Part shown: positions 46,291 to 55,170 of the stretch, one piece after another | Layout of the letters: each line of letters starts with the position of its first letter | Position numbering within the stretch: position 1 is the stretch's first letter | Assembly (NCBI GenBank): GCA_024234595.1 | Contig: JACKNZ010000008.1 | Coordinates: forward strand, 62,001-126,000 | Source of the DNA: Moraxellaceae bacterium | GTDB taxonomy: Bacteria > Pseudomonadota > Gammaproteobacteria > Pseudomonadales > Moraxellaceae | Direction: 5' to 3' | DNA length: 64,000 bases | Position numbers and translations under genes: made by a program | Notes under the pieces: model-generated | What the model saw: the letters and a program-made list of their open reading frames with translations, nothing else | The model's database searches: none | Told to the model about the DNA's origin: nothing

Positions 46291-49167
46291 ATGTCCCAAA
46301 CTATAGAACAACTACTCACACGGCAGCTTCAACAAGCAACTGAGGCTTTTACCAAAGCAAATCTAGTTGACGAATGGCAACAACTGCAACAACAGCGTTT
46401 GTCTCAATTACAACAACTCGCATTAAGCAGTGATTATGCGTGGCGCGTCTTGTGTCAGTGGCCACAGGTTTTTTGGCACGCTCATCAACAAGGTTTATTG
46501 GATAACACGCTAGCAAGGCCATATTTTCATCAACAGACGCATCAATTATTTCCTCTAAGCCAGACTGATTTTATGTGGATGCAAAGCATTCGCCAATATC
46601 GTCAACAAATGATGTTGCGCTGGATTTATCGGGATGTGAATCAATTATCGACTTTAGCAGAACTCACCGATGAATTATCAGAGTTTGCCGAAGCCAGTGT
46701 CGATGCTGCGATTGCGTATGCCGAACAAGCCTTGATTGCCCGTTATGGTCAGCCTATTGGCGAAGACTCAGGCCAAGTGCAAAAAATGATTGTTATTGGC
46801 ATGGGCAAATTAGGCGCACAAGAGCTAAATTTGTCTTCGGATATTGATTTGATTTTTAGTTATCCCGAAGCAGGCGAAACCAATGGTCGGAGTGTGATTA
46901 GTAATCAAGAATATTTTATTAAATTGGCTCAACAGGTGATTCGTTTACTCGACCAACAAACGGCGGATGGTTTTGTGTTTAGAATTGATATGCGTTTACG
47001 GCCTTGGGGGGATGGCAGTGCCTTGGCTTTATCGTTTAATGCCATGGAACGTTATTACGAGCAACATGGCCGCGAATGGGAGCGTTATGCCTTTATTAAA
47101 GCGCGGGTGATTGCAGGCGATATTACATCAGGCCAAGAATTACTCAGCAGTTTACGTCCTTTTGTCTATCGGCGTTATATTGATTATTCGGCTTTTGCTG
47201 CTCTGCGTGATATGAAAGCCATGATTGAACGCGAAGTACGGCGTAAAGACATGGCCGACAATATTAAATTGGGGGCAGGTGGCATTCGTGAAGTGGAGTT
47301 TATTGCCCAAGCCTTTCAATTAATTCGTGGCGGTGTGTTTAAAGATTTACAACAACGACCGTTATTACCCGTGTTAGCGGTATTGGTTGAACGTCAACTT
47401 TTAGGTGCACAAGCAGCAGAAGAATTAGCCTGTGCTTATCAGTTTTTACGGCAGGTTGAACATCGGATTCAATGTTATAACGACCAACAAACGCAAAAAT
47501 TACCCAGTGATGAGTTTGCGCGTTTACGCTTGGCACAGAGTTTAGGCTTTGCCAATTATGGGGCTTTTATTGACGTACTTAGTGAGCACCGAGCGAAGGT
47601 ATCACAACACTTCCAAGAAGTCGTCGAAAATCCCCAATCGAAAGAGCAACGCACGGTGAGTCAAATTGCCCGTGAGTTATGGCTCGAAACCCTTGATGAG
47701 CAACAAGCCTGTTTAGGCAAATTAGGCTTTAAAGATGTCACTCATATAGAACAGCGTTTACAACAATTACGCAGCAGTCGTGTGGTCAAAACCCTACCTG
47801 TGATTAGTAAAGAGCGTTTAGATGCCTTTATGCCTTTGTTTTTAGAAAGTGTCGGCAAGCATCCTCAAGCCGATTTAGCTTTTAGTCGTTGTTTGCCTTT
47901 GGTCGAGTCGGTGTTAAGACGTACCGCCTATTTGGTGATGATGCTCGAAAACCCCAGTGCTTTACAGCGTTTAATTAGTTTGTGTGCCGCCAGTCCGTGG
48001 ATTGCCGAAGAGTTAGCCCGTTATCCTGTGTTGTTAGATGAATTATTAAATGCCGATACTTTGTTTGCGCCACCACAAAAAGAGCAACTTTTGGCTGAAT
48101 TACGACAGCAATTATTAAGAATCCCTTTAGATGACTTAGAAGAACAAATGCGTGTCCTACGCATTTTCAAAAAAAGCCATGTGTTAAGAGTAGCAGCATC
48201 GGATATTCAAGGCACATTGCCGTTAATGAAAGTTAGTGATTATTTGTCGTGGATTGCCGAAGCGGTATTGGAATCTGTCGTCGCGTTAGCATGGCAGCAG
48301 TTAACGGCTAAATATGGTTATCCGATTAAATTAGATGGCAGTATTGCCAGTAGTGATTTTATTGTCTTGGGCTACGGCAAATTAGGCGGTATTGAATTAG
48401 GTTATGGCTCAGATCTAGATCTAGTATTTGTTCATGATGTTGATAGTAGTGCCGATACCAACGGCACAAAAGCGATTAGTGGTGGTGAGTTTTATGCGCG
48501 TTTGGCGCAAAAAATGATTAGTTTATTAACCACAGCCACCGCCGCAGGTCAACTCTATGAAGTTGATATGCGTTTACGGCCATCAGGCAATGCAGGTGCA
48601 TTAGTCAGTAGTGTTAAAGCATTTACCGACTATCAGCAACAACAAGCATGGACATGGGAGCATCAAGCCTTAGTCCGCGCACGGGTTGTGGCAGGTGATG
48701 AGCAGTTAGCAACACGCTTTTATCAGATTCGCCATCAGGTTTTAGCCTGTCAACGAGAGTCAGCCAAGCTGCAACAAGAGGTGATTGAAATGCGTCAAAA
48801 AATGCGTGACCACCTGTCCAGCCAAGCAAAACAAAAAAATGCTAAAATTTTTGACATAAAACACGATGCAGGGGGTATTGTTGACATCGAATTTATGGTG
48901 CAATACGGAGTTCTAGCATGGGCGAGTGATTACCCAGAACTTACCCGCTACCCAGATAATGTGCGTATCTTGGAAGGTTTTGCTCAGTGCGGCAAATTAA
49001 GCCTCGAACAGGCAGAAGCACTTAAAGCGGCTTATCTAGAATACCGCGCCCGCAGTCATCGTTTAGCCTTGGCGCAACAACCTGCGCAAGTGCCCGATAC
49101 AGACTTTATTGCCACCCGTACACTGGTACAGCAGTGTTGGCAAAATTTATTTACTCACGTTGCTTGA
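46291..49167 (+). CDS. glnE: Bifunctional glutamine synthetase adenylyltransferase/deadenylylase GlnE
   Basis: Adds or removes AMP on the GlnA tyrosine, depending on PII state. Two nucleotidyltransferase domains are present: the N-terminal one with GMGKLGAQELNLSSDIDLIF (about residue 170-189) and the C-terminal one with GYGKLGGIELGYGSDLDLVF (about residue 700). Each carries the GxG..DxD signature. RLRPWGDGSALALS and RLRPSGNAGALVSS follow each. 958 residues. Its substrate gene glnA lies about 0.7 kb upstream. Confidence 0.97.
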   Translation: MSQTIEQLLTRQLQQATEAFTKANLVDEWQQLQQQRLSQLQQLALSSDYAWRVLCQWPQVFWHAHQQGLLDNTLARPYFHQQTHQLFPLSQTDFMWMQSIRQYRQQMMLRWIYRDVNQLSTLAELTDELSEFAEASVDAAIAYAEQALIARYGQPIGEDSGQVQKMIVIGMGKLGAQELNLSSDIDLIFSYPEAGETNGRSVISNQEYFIKLAQQVIRLLDQQTADGFVFRIDMRLRPWGDGSALALSFNAMERYYEQHGREWERYAFIKARVIAGDITSGQELLSSLRPFVYRRYIDYSAFAALRDMKAMIEREVRRKDMADNIKLGAGGIREVEFIAQAFQLIRGGVFKDLQQRPLLPVLAVLVERQLLGAQAAEELACAYQFLRQVEHRIQCYNDQQTQKLPSDEFARLRLAQSLGFANYGAFIDVLSEHRAKVSQHFQEVVENPQSKEQRTVSQIARELWLETLDEQQACLGKLGFKDVTHIEQRLQQLRSSRVVKTLPVISKERLDAFMPLFLESVGKHPQADLAFSRCLPLVESVLRRTAYLVMMLENPSALQRLISLCAASPWIAEELARYPVLLDELLNADTLFAPPQKEQLLAELRQQLLRIPLDDLEEQMRVLRIFKKSHVLRVAASDIQGTLPLMKVSDYLSWIAEAVLESVVALAWQQLTAKYGYPIKLDGSIASSDFIVLGYGKLGGIELGYGSDLDLVFVHDVDSSADTNGTKAISGGEFYARLAQKMISLLTTATAAGQLYEVDMRLRPSGNAGALVSSVKAFTDYQQQQAWTWEHQALVRARVVAGDEQLATRFYQIRHQVLACQRESAKLQQEVIEMRQKMRDHLSSQAKQKNAKIFDIKHDAGGIVDIEFMVQYGVLAWASDYPELTRYPDNVRILEGFAQCGKLSLEQAEALKAAYLEYRARSHRLALAQQPAQVPDTDFIATRTLVQQCWQNLFTHVA

Positions 49168-49242
49168 GAGATTGCTCTCAACACGAAAGAGGTTGTGTAA
49201 CAGCCTCTCATGCTAAATTATTTTATATTTTGGAGAAATACT

Positions 49243-50172
49243 GTGCTCAGTATGGCAGATCGTGACGGTTTCATTTGGTTGGATGGTCAATTAGTTGATT
49301 GGCGTGAGGCAAAAATTCACGTATTAACCCACACTTTACATTATGGTATGGGCGTGTTTGAGGGTGTGCGTGCTTATGAAACTGCACAAGGCACAGCGAT
49401 TTTTCGTTTAAAAGAACACACGCAACGTTTGTTAAATTCAGCCAAAATTTTTCAAATGAAAGTACCCTTTGATTTGGAAACCTTAATGGCCGCTCAATGT
49501 GCGGTGGTTCGTGAAAACAAATTAGCGTCTGGTTACTTACGCCCAATTATTTGGATTGGTTCAGAAAAAATGGGTATTGCTGCTAAAAACAATACCAATC
49601 ATGTCGCAGTTGCCGCATGGCCGTGGGGCGCGTATTTGGGCGAAGATGGCATGACCAAAGGTATTCGGGTCAAAACCTCGTCTTTTACCCATCACCAACC
49701 TAACATTACCATGTGTAAAGCCAAAGCTGTGGGTAATTACCCTGTTTCTATCTTGGCGCATCAAGAAGTAGCAGCTTGTGGTTATGATGAAGCGATGTTA
49801 TTAGATCCACATGGTTTTGTCTGTCAAGGTGCAGGCGAAAACGTATTCTTGGTCAAAAATGGTGAATTACATACGCCAGAGTTGGGTGGCGGTGGTTTAG
49901 ATGGTATTACCCGTCAAACCATTATTCAGTTTGCCAAAGACTTAGGCATTCCTGTCATTGAGCGTCGTATTACTCGTGATGAGTTTTATATTGCTGATGA
50001 AGCTTTCTTTACAGGCACAGCTGCCGAAGTGACGCCAATTCGTGAATATGATGACCGTCCAATTGGTACAGGTGTTCGCGGTGAAATGACGGCCAAATTA
50101 CAGCAGTTATTCTTTGATACAGTGAATGGCAAAAATGAAAGCTATAAACATTGGTTGACTTTTGTCAACTAA
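49243..50172 (+). CDS. ilvE: Branched-chain amino acid aminotransferase IlvE
   Basis: PLP class-IV transaminase for the last step of Ile, Leu and Val synthesis. Motifs THTLHYGMGVFEGVRAYET, the catalytic lysine in MCKAKAVGNYPVS, and EAFFTGTAAEVTPI are intact. The GTG at 49243 was chosen because TTTGGAG lies 7 bases before it and it gives 309 residues with the Pseudomonas-type start (..SMADRDGFIW); an ATG 9 bases later is the alternative. The gene stands at the border of the LPS locus, as in Acinetobacter. Confidence 0.96.
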   Translation: MLSMADRDGFIWLDGQLVDWREAKIHVLTHTLHYGMGVFEGVRAYETAQGTAIFRLKEHTQRLLNSAKIFQMKVPFDLETLMAAQCAVVRENKLASGYLRPIIWIGSEKMGIAAKNNTNHVAVAAWPWGAYLGEDGMTKGIRVKTSSFTHHQPNITMCKAKAVGNYPVSILAHQEVAACGYDEAMLLDPHGFVCQGAGENVFLVKNGELHTPELGGGGLDGITRQTIIQFAKDLGIPVIERRITRDEFYIADEAFFTGTAAEVTPIREYDDRPIGTGVRGEMTAKLQQLFFDTVNGKNESYKHWLTFVN

Positions 50173-50235
50173 AGGTTGTTTCTCTTTCTAAAGGGAATAG
50201 GTATTTACACAATTTTTGGATATAGCGATGGTGTT

Positions 50236-50268
50236 CCCTCTCCTTTTAGGAGAGGGCTAGGGTGAGGT
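50236..50268. repeat. Hairpin intergenic repeat, copy 8
   Basis: CCCTCTCCT-ttt-AGGAGAGGG (50236-50256) followed by CTAGGGTGAGG, the inverted orientation of copy 3. In the ilvE-ELM1 gap. Confidence 0.7.
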
Positions 50269-50308
50269 CTAAAGGAGGCGTAATTAACGCATGATTAGGC
50301 CGAAAATC

Positions 50309-50344
50309 ACCCTCACCCCAACCCTCTCCCAGTGGAAGAGGGAG
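50309..50344. repeat. Hairpin intergenic repeat, copy 9
   Basis: CACCCTCACCCCAA followed by CCCTCTCCC-agt-GGAAGAGGG, an imperfect hairpin. It faces copy 8 in the opposite orientation, 40 bases apart. Confidence 0.65.
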
Positions 50345-50386
50345 CTTTATCGCTAAAAACAAATTTCACACTTGTCTACATACTCA

Positions 50387-50411
50387 TCTCTTTTAGGAGA
50401 GGGCTAGGCTA
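50387..50411. repeat. Degenerate hairpin repeat, copy 10
   Basis: TCTCTTTTAGGAGAGGGCTAG retains one arm plus the CTAGG end of the family. Together the three copies fill most of the 269-base gap before the LPS locus. Confidence 0.5.
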
Positions 50412-50441
50412 ATGTTAGGTGTTTTTAAGGCGTAGGATGTC

Positions 50442-51362
50442 ATGTCTCTAATTTCCCCACTGATTATTTGGCAATTTGTTGATGGCAAAGCAGGGCATGA
50501 GCAGCAAAGCACTGGTTTAATTAAAGCCTTAGAAAAACTTTATCCTGTTCAAAGTATTAAAATTGATATTCGTCAGCATCCTGTGGGTGTGGTGGATTGG
50601 ATTTTAAAACGTTTACCTGATTATCCTTTGCCTCATTATATTATTGGCGCAGGCCATAGAACCCATTTAGCATTATTAGCGGCCAAACGGATCACTAAAG
50701 CCAAAACTATTGTGTTAATGAAGCCCTCTTTGCCAATTTCTTGGTTTGATTATGCCTTGATTCCTGAGCATGATAAGCCAACACCCAGCCCCAAAGTCTT
50801 AGTGACACATGGTGTATTAAACACCATTGAACCAAGCACTCAACAACACGCTAATAAAGGTTTAATGTTATTGGGTGGAGCGTCCAAACGTCATGGTTGG
50901 GATGAGATTTCTTTAGTCAAACAAATGTTGTTGGTATTGGATGCTACGCCGCATATTCAATGGCAAATTTCCACCTCTCGACGTACCCCTGAACATACCT
51001 TATTAGAAGTGCGTAACATTGCACCACATGCCAAAGTCTGGGCAGCTAATGAAACCCCACAAGGTTGGGTGGCACAACAATTACAGCAAGCATCACAAGT
51101 GTGGGTCACCGAAGACAGTATTTCGATGATTTATGAAAGCTTGACTGCAGGTGCGCAAGTGGGTGTATTTGCTGTGCCTAGACTACACAAAGACCGTATT
51201 ACTCAAGCAGTAGATGAATTAGCAAATCAAGAAAAGTTAGTATTATTTGAACAGTGGCAACACAGCCAGAAGATGGCGCATAAGCAATCTTTTTGTGAAG
51301 CACAACGAGCAGCTCAATGGTTGTTGGAGCAAGAAGGGCTATGGCTACACGCTACAAAATAG
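50442..51362 (+). CDS. ELM1/DUF1022 family protein, putative LPS glycosyltransferase
   Basis: 306 residues of the mitochondrial-fission ELM1 (DUF1022) family, whose bacterial members occur in LPS loci and have a GT-B-like build. Seen are WQFVDGKAGHEQQSTGLIKA at the start, YIIGAGHRTHLALLAA, and VWVTEDSISMIYESLTAGAQ near the C-terminus. Position right after ilvE matches the Acinetobacter outer-core locus. Its substrate is unknown. The next gene overlaps by 22 bases. Confidence 0.8.
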   Translation: MSLISPLIIWQFVDGKAGHEQQSTGLIKALEKLYPVQSIKIDIRQHPVGVVDWILKRLPDYPLPHYIIGAGHRTHLALLAAKRITKAKTIVLMKPSLPISWFDYALIPEHDKPTPSPKVLVTHGVLNTIEPSTQQHANKGLMLLGGASKRHGWDEISLVKQMLLVLDATPHIQWQISTSRRTPEHTLLEVRNIAPHAKVWAANETPQGWVAQQLQQASQVWVTEDSISMIYESLTAGAQVGVFAVPRLHKDRITQAVDELANQEKLVLFEQWQHSQKMAHKQSFCEAQRAAQWLLEQEGLWLHATK

Positions 51363-52396
51363 TTCATGTCATGGCGACCGCAGGTGGTGTTGTGGGTGGC
51401 TTAGAAAAGCATACTTTAGAACTTTGTGCGGCATTATCCTATACACATGAAGTACACTTATTGGCAGATAGAGCCTATCAAAATGTGTGTCATCAGCAAG
51501 TTCAATTTCATCCGATTAACTTCGGTTTGAGTCGTTGGAATCCGTTTTTGTATTGGCAAATTGTCCAAACCATCAATCAAATACAACCGAATATTGTCCA
51601 CGCCCAAGCAGGTAAAGCAGTCAGTATTGTTCGTTGGCTAAAATGGTTATTTAGACAAATTAAGTTTGTTGCCACGGTACATGGCACAAAAAAAGATATT
51701 ACTGCTTATGCGGCAATGGATGGTGTAATTACGGTGAGTCAGCAGTTAGCAGAAGCCTTTGACAATCATCCACACCTTAAAGTTATTTATAATGGCGCAA
51801 AACCCAGTTCAAAATTAAATAACCAAGACATCCAACAATTACGAGCAAGCTTGTTAGCAACGGAAGACTTACCGATTGTGATGGCGGTTGGTTGTTTAGC
51901 CCCTGTGAAAGCCTTTGATGTATTGTTAAAGGCTTTTGTGGGGATTGAGGCGCAATTAGTCATTGTTGGTGACGGTGATGAACGCGAAGCATTACAACAG
52001 TTGGCTGAACAATTGGGTTTAAGCAATCGAGTGTTGTTTTTAGGTCATCGCCAAGATGTGGGTAGCCTATTACAAGTGGCCGACTTATGTGTTATTTCTT
52101 CACAGCGCGAAGGTTTTCCTTTGGTGATGGTAGAAGCGTTACAGCAAGGATGTTTGCTGGTTTCAACAGCGGTGAGTGGTGTAAAAGAAATATTACCACC
52201 TAATTTATTAACTGCATCAAATGATGTACAAGGCTTACATAATCTACTCTATGTTACACTACCGCGCATTGAAACATTACGTTCAAATTTTCTTCCCCTA
52301 TTTTTGCGTGCACAACAAGAATTAACCATTGAGGGGATGGCTGAACGAACAGTTGCATTTTATTCAGAATTATTGGAAGGCACACATGAAGGTTAA
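51341..52396 (+). CDS. GT4 family glycosyltransferase (LPS locus, paralogue A)
   Basis: 351 residues with a GT-B fold: N-terminal KIVHVMATAGGVVGGLEKHT, a linker, then the nucleotide-sugar half with LVIVGDGDEREALQQLAEQ and the E-x7-E motif in SSQREGFPLVMVEALQQG. Start chosen at the ATG after AAGAAGGG; the frame runs further upstream inside the preceding gene only by chance. It closely resembles the protein encoded at 58478 (shared GGLEKH, S-RW and IVHAQ-KA segments). Probably adds a sugar to the LPS core; donor unknown. Confidence 0.87.
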   Translation: MATRYKIVHVMATAGGVVGGLEKHTLELCAALSYTHEVHLLADRAYQNVCHQQVQFHPINFGLSRWNPFLYWQIVQTINQIQPNIVHAQAGKAVSIVRWLKWLFRQIKFVATVHGTKKDITAYAAMDGVITVSQQLAEAFDNHPHLKVIYNGAKPSSKLNNQDIQQLRASLLATEDLPIVMAVGCLAPVKAFDVLLKAFVGIEAQLVIVGDGDEREALQQLAEQLGLSNRVLFLGHRQDVGSLLQVADLCVISSQREGFPLVMVEALQQGCLLVSTAVSGVKEILPPNLLTASNDVQGLHNLLYVTLPRIETLRSNFLPLFLRAQQELTIEGMAERTVAFYSELLEGTHEG

Positions 52397-53666
52397 AGTC
52401 CAAACCGTACAACCTGTTACTGCCAGCATGTGGTTGCTTGCACTAGCCTTAAGCACTCCCATTTTGTTATTGCCATTTGCTCGTGCGTTTATTGCTCCTT
52501 TGGGGATATTAGCCATTCTAGGCTTATTTATGTTGGTAGGTTTATTGCGCCAGCGAGGAACGTTTAATACGACAGATAAAGCATTACAGGTTTTGCCACG
52601 ATTTTTTTTGTTTATTTGGTTGCCAATGCTGATTTCATTGATTGACGCAGAATACCCCAAACAAGTATTGAAGGCCGTAGAGTTATACCCACTCTATGCC
52701 TTGATGGCACTGGCTGTGGTTGTGTTATTGCGAGCAACGCCCGTCATTAAACAAATAGCTATTATCATGAGTTGGATTGTGAGTGTGTGGGCATTTGATG
52801 GGGTAGCACAAACTTTGCTTGGTTTTGATATGTTTAATATCCCTTTAGAGCGTGCCAATGCTGATTTAGGTCGAGCAAATGCCTTTTTTAGTCACCCCAA
52901 TAAATATGGCTTTTTTATGGGCATGATGGCCGCTATTCCCTTATTTACCATGTATTTATGTGGTGTTAATCGTCTTACCCATATTCTAGTAAGTGCTATG
53001 TTGTTGGCTGCCGTATTAATGGGTGGTTCTCGTGGCGGTTGGATTATGTTTGCTGTGGCTTTTTTGCCTTATTTGTTTTTAGTGTATATTAAACCCGCGA
53101 AACGTCCGATTGTTCCAATGGTGGTTCTTCCTGTTTTATTGGTCGGTACATTGGCCTTAGTGTTCCAGTTTAGTCCTAGTATGCAAAATCGTTTGCAACA
53201 AAGTATGCAAGCGAAAAGCTTAGATTATGCCTCTGTCAATGCTGCATCGAGTGGTCGTTTGGATATTTATATTGCCGCGTGGCGTATGGGTGAGGCTCAT
53301 CCGATTAATGGTGTTGGTGTTAATAGTTTTGACAAAGTTAGCCATCAATATCTGCCTGAAAATAGCACGTGGCCAAAAGATTTATTCCCACCACACCCCC
53401 ATCAAGTGATGTTAGAAATTTGGTCTGGTGCAGGTTCTATCGGCATTATAGGGTTTTTATTGGCATGGTTGGTGATGTGGCGTTTGTGGAAACAAGCTTT
53501 ACCTGAACAACGTAAATTGGCTTTACCTGTGCTGATGCCTCTTTTAGTTTTATGGTGGCCATTAAATACTCATCGTGGCTTTTATCCTTCAGAGCTGGCA
53601 ATTCTCACTTTGTTTTTTGTTGCTTTGAGTATTGCTGCTTTAACCTCTCGTAGTGACTATAAATGA
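52386..53666 (+). CDS. O-antigen ligase/polymerase-like membrane protein 1
   Basis: 426 residues, about ten to twelve hydrophobic helices, with the Wzy_C/WaaL signature: FSHPNKYGFFMGMMAA, GGSRGGWIMFAVAFL and, after a large periplasmic loop, INGVGVNSFDKVSHQYLP with HPHQVMLEIWSGAGSIGIIG. The ligase joins polysaccharide or oligosaccharide from an undecaprenyl carrier to lipid A-core; polymerase cannot be excluded. Starts at ATG 11 bases before the previous stop codon; the downstream deacetylase overlaps by 4 bases. Confidence 0.82.
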   Translation: MKVKVQTVQPVTASMWLLALALSTPILLLPFARAFIAPLGILAILGLFMLVGLLRQRGTFNTTDKALQVLPRFFLFIWLPMLISLIDAEYPKQVLKAVELYPLYALMALAVVVLLRATPVIKQIAIIMSWIVSVWAFDGVAQTLLGFDMFNIPLERANADLGRANAFFSHPNKYGFFMGMMAAIPLFTMYLCGVNRLTHILVSAMLLAAVLMGGSRGGWIMFAVAFLPYLFLVYIKPAKRPIVPMVVLPVLLVGTLALVFQFSPSMQNRLQQSMQAKSLDYASVNAASSGRLDIYIAAWRMGEAHPINGVGVNSFDKVSHQYLPENSTWPKDLFPPHPHQVMLEIWSGAGSIGIIGFLLAWLVMWRLWKQALPEQRKLALPVLMPLLVLWWPLNTHRGFYPSELAILTLFFVALSIAALTSRSDYK

Positions 53667-54403
53667 ATACATTGGTTTGGCTAATAACGATTGTCCTGAT
53701 ATTAGCGGTAGCTAATCGTTATCAGTTATGGCGTATTGCTAAACCAACATCATGGCCACGCTTATTGATGTACCATAGTATTGCCCCCGAAGCACCAACG
53801 GGTATGAATACGCCACCAGAAGTGTTTGAGGCGCAAGTGGCATGGCTAAAAAAGCAGGGTTATCATTTTTGTACGGTCACAGAATTATTGGCAAATCCAG
53901 CCACCAAAAAAGTAGCAATTACTTTTGATGATGGTTTTGCCAATAATTACCACTATGCTTTTCCCATTTTGCAAAAATACCAAGCCAAAGCAACCATTTA
54001 TTTAGCTCCACAAATTGCTGATATTGATAAATTAACGTCTGAACACATTCAAACCATGCAAGCTTCTGGCTTAATTGAGTTTGGGGCGCATAGTGTCAAT
54101 CATATCAATTTAGCACAAGCATCCGCAGAGCAAGCACAACAAGAAATTCAACAGTCCAAACAGCAAATAGAACAGTTAACAGGTCAGGCTTGTGTCAGTT
54201 TTGCCTATCCTTTTGGTCGTTTTAATGAGCAAGTAGTGGCGTGGGTGCAGCAAGCAGGTTTTCGTAGTGCTGTCACTACCCAAAAGAAGATTATTGCCAA
54301 TCCCCAACAACAGCCTTTAACAATTCCACGTATTAGCACGCATGGTGCAATGGATAAAGGCCAGTTTTATGTGGCGTTTAGTCGTGGGAGATATAAATTT
54401 TGA
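53663..54403 (+). CDS. NodB-type polysaccharide deacetylase
   Basis: 246 residues with an N-terminal membrane anchor (about 4-16) and the CE4 fold: VAITFDDGFANNYHYAFPIL (motif 1), FGAHSVNHINLAQ (metal His-His motif 2) and FAYPFGRFNEQV (motif 3). It likely removes acetyl groups from an N-acetylated sugar of the cell-surface glycan. Coupled to the upstream ligase (ATGA) and downstream glycosyltransferase (TTGA). Confidence 0.86.
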   Translation: MNTLVWLITIVLILAVANRYQLWRIAKPTSWPRLLMYHSIAPEAPTGMNTPPEVFEAQVAWLKKQGYHFCTVTELLANPATKKVAITFDDGFANNYHYAFPILQKYQAKATIYLAPQIADIDKLTSEHIQTMQASGLIEFGAHSVNHINLAQASAEQAQQEIQQSKQQIEQLTGQACVSFAYPFGRFNEQVVAWVQQAGFRSAVTTQKKIIANPQQQPLTIPRISTHGAMDKGQFYVAFSRGRYKF

Positions 54404-55152
54404 TTCCAGTCAGTGTGTACATTATCACCAAAAATTGCGAAGCAACATTAAGACAAACCTTGGCCAGTGTGGCTGATTTTGCCGAAATTATTTTGGTAGA
54501 TTCAGGTAGTACCGACAATACCATTGAAATTGCCCAAGAGTTTAACTGTAAAATTTATCATCAAGATTGGTTGGGTTTTGCTAAACAAAAACAATTGGCT
54601 TTAAGCTATTGTCAATCGGAGTGGGTATTAAACTTAGATGGTGATGAAGTCGTTTCGCCTTTGTTAAAACAAGAAATTATTGACTGTGTGAATAATAACG
54701 CTGTTGATGGTTTAGATATTCCCATTGAAGATTATTTTTTAGGTTTTCCGCCCCCTAAAGGCAGTCGTTATAATCACCGCATTCGTTTTTTTAAGCGAAA
54801 TTTAGGTGGATATAATCTAGAAAAAGAAGTTCACGAGTCGATTACAGTGAATGGTAACGTTCTCAAAGCACAAGGAAAAATACAACACTATGGTGAAAAC
54901 AGCATTGCGATTAAAGTAGATAAAAACAATCATTACTCTCAGTTGCGAGCCATAGAAAAGTTTGCCAAAGGTAAAAAATCTAGTCTTATAAAATTGATAT
55001 TTATTATGCCACTGACTTTTATTAAGTCATATTTTCTTAGGCGAGGTTTTTTGAATGGGAGGCGTGGATTTATTTCGTCTATGATTAATGCCTTTTATGC
55101 GTTTTTAAAAGAGGCAAAATTGTATGAGGCTAAATTAAAAAATAATCATTAG
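54400..55152 (+). CDS. GT2 glycosyltransferase, WaaE/KdtX-like
   Basis: 250 residues: VYIITKNCEATLRQTLASV then the metal-binding segment EIILVDSGSTDNTIEIAQEF and LNLDGDEVVSPLL. The short length and the tail motif GYNLEKEVHESI resemble WaaE/KdtX enzymes that add a hexose to the inner-core heptose. A TTG start is required, overlapping the previous TGA; no ATG is available. Conclusion on the acceptor is by resemblance. Confidence 0.83.
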   Translation: MIPVSVYIITKNCEATLRQTLASVADFAEIILVDSGSTDNTIEIAQEFNCKIYHQDWLGFAKQKQLALSYCQSEWVLNLDGDEVVSPLLKQEIIDCVNNNAVDGLDIPIEDYFLGFPPPKGSRYNHRIRFFKRNLGGYNLEKEVHESITVNGNVLKAQGKIQHYGENSIAIKVDKNNHYSQLRAIEKFAKGKKSSLIKLIFIMPLTFIKSYFLRRGFLNGRRGFISSMINAFYAFLKEAKLYEAKLKNNH

Positions 55153-55170
55153 TCATAATTTAGGTTTTTT

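Noticed and set aside
51317..51362. Overlap of the ELM1-family gene and the next glycosyltransferase as a frameshift or fusion
   Set aside because: Each frame has its own good start or stop and full-length family proteins; the overlap is simple translational coupling.
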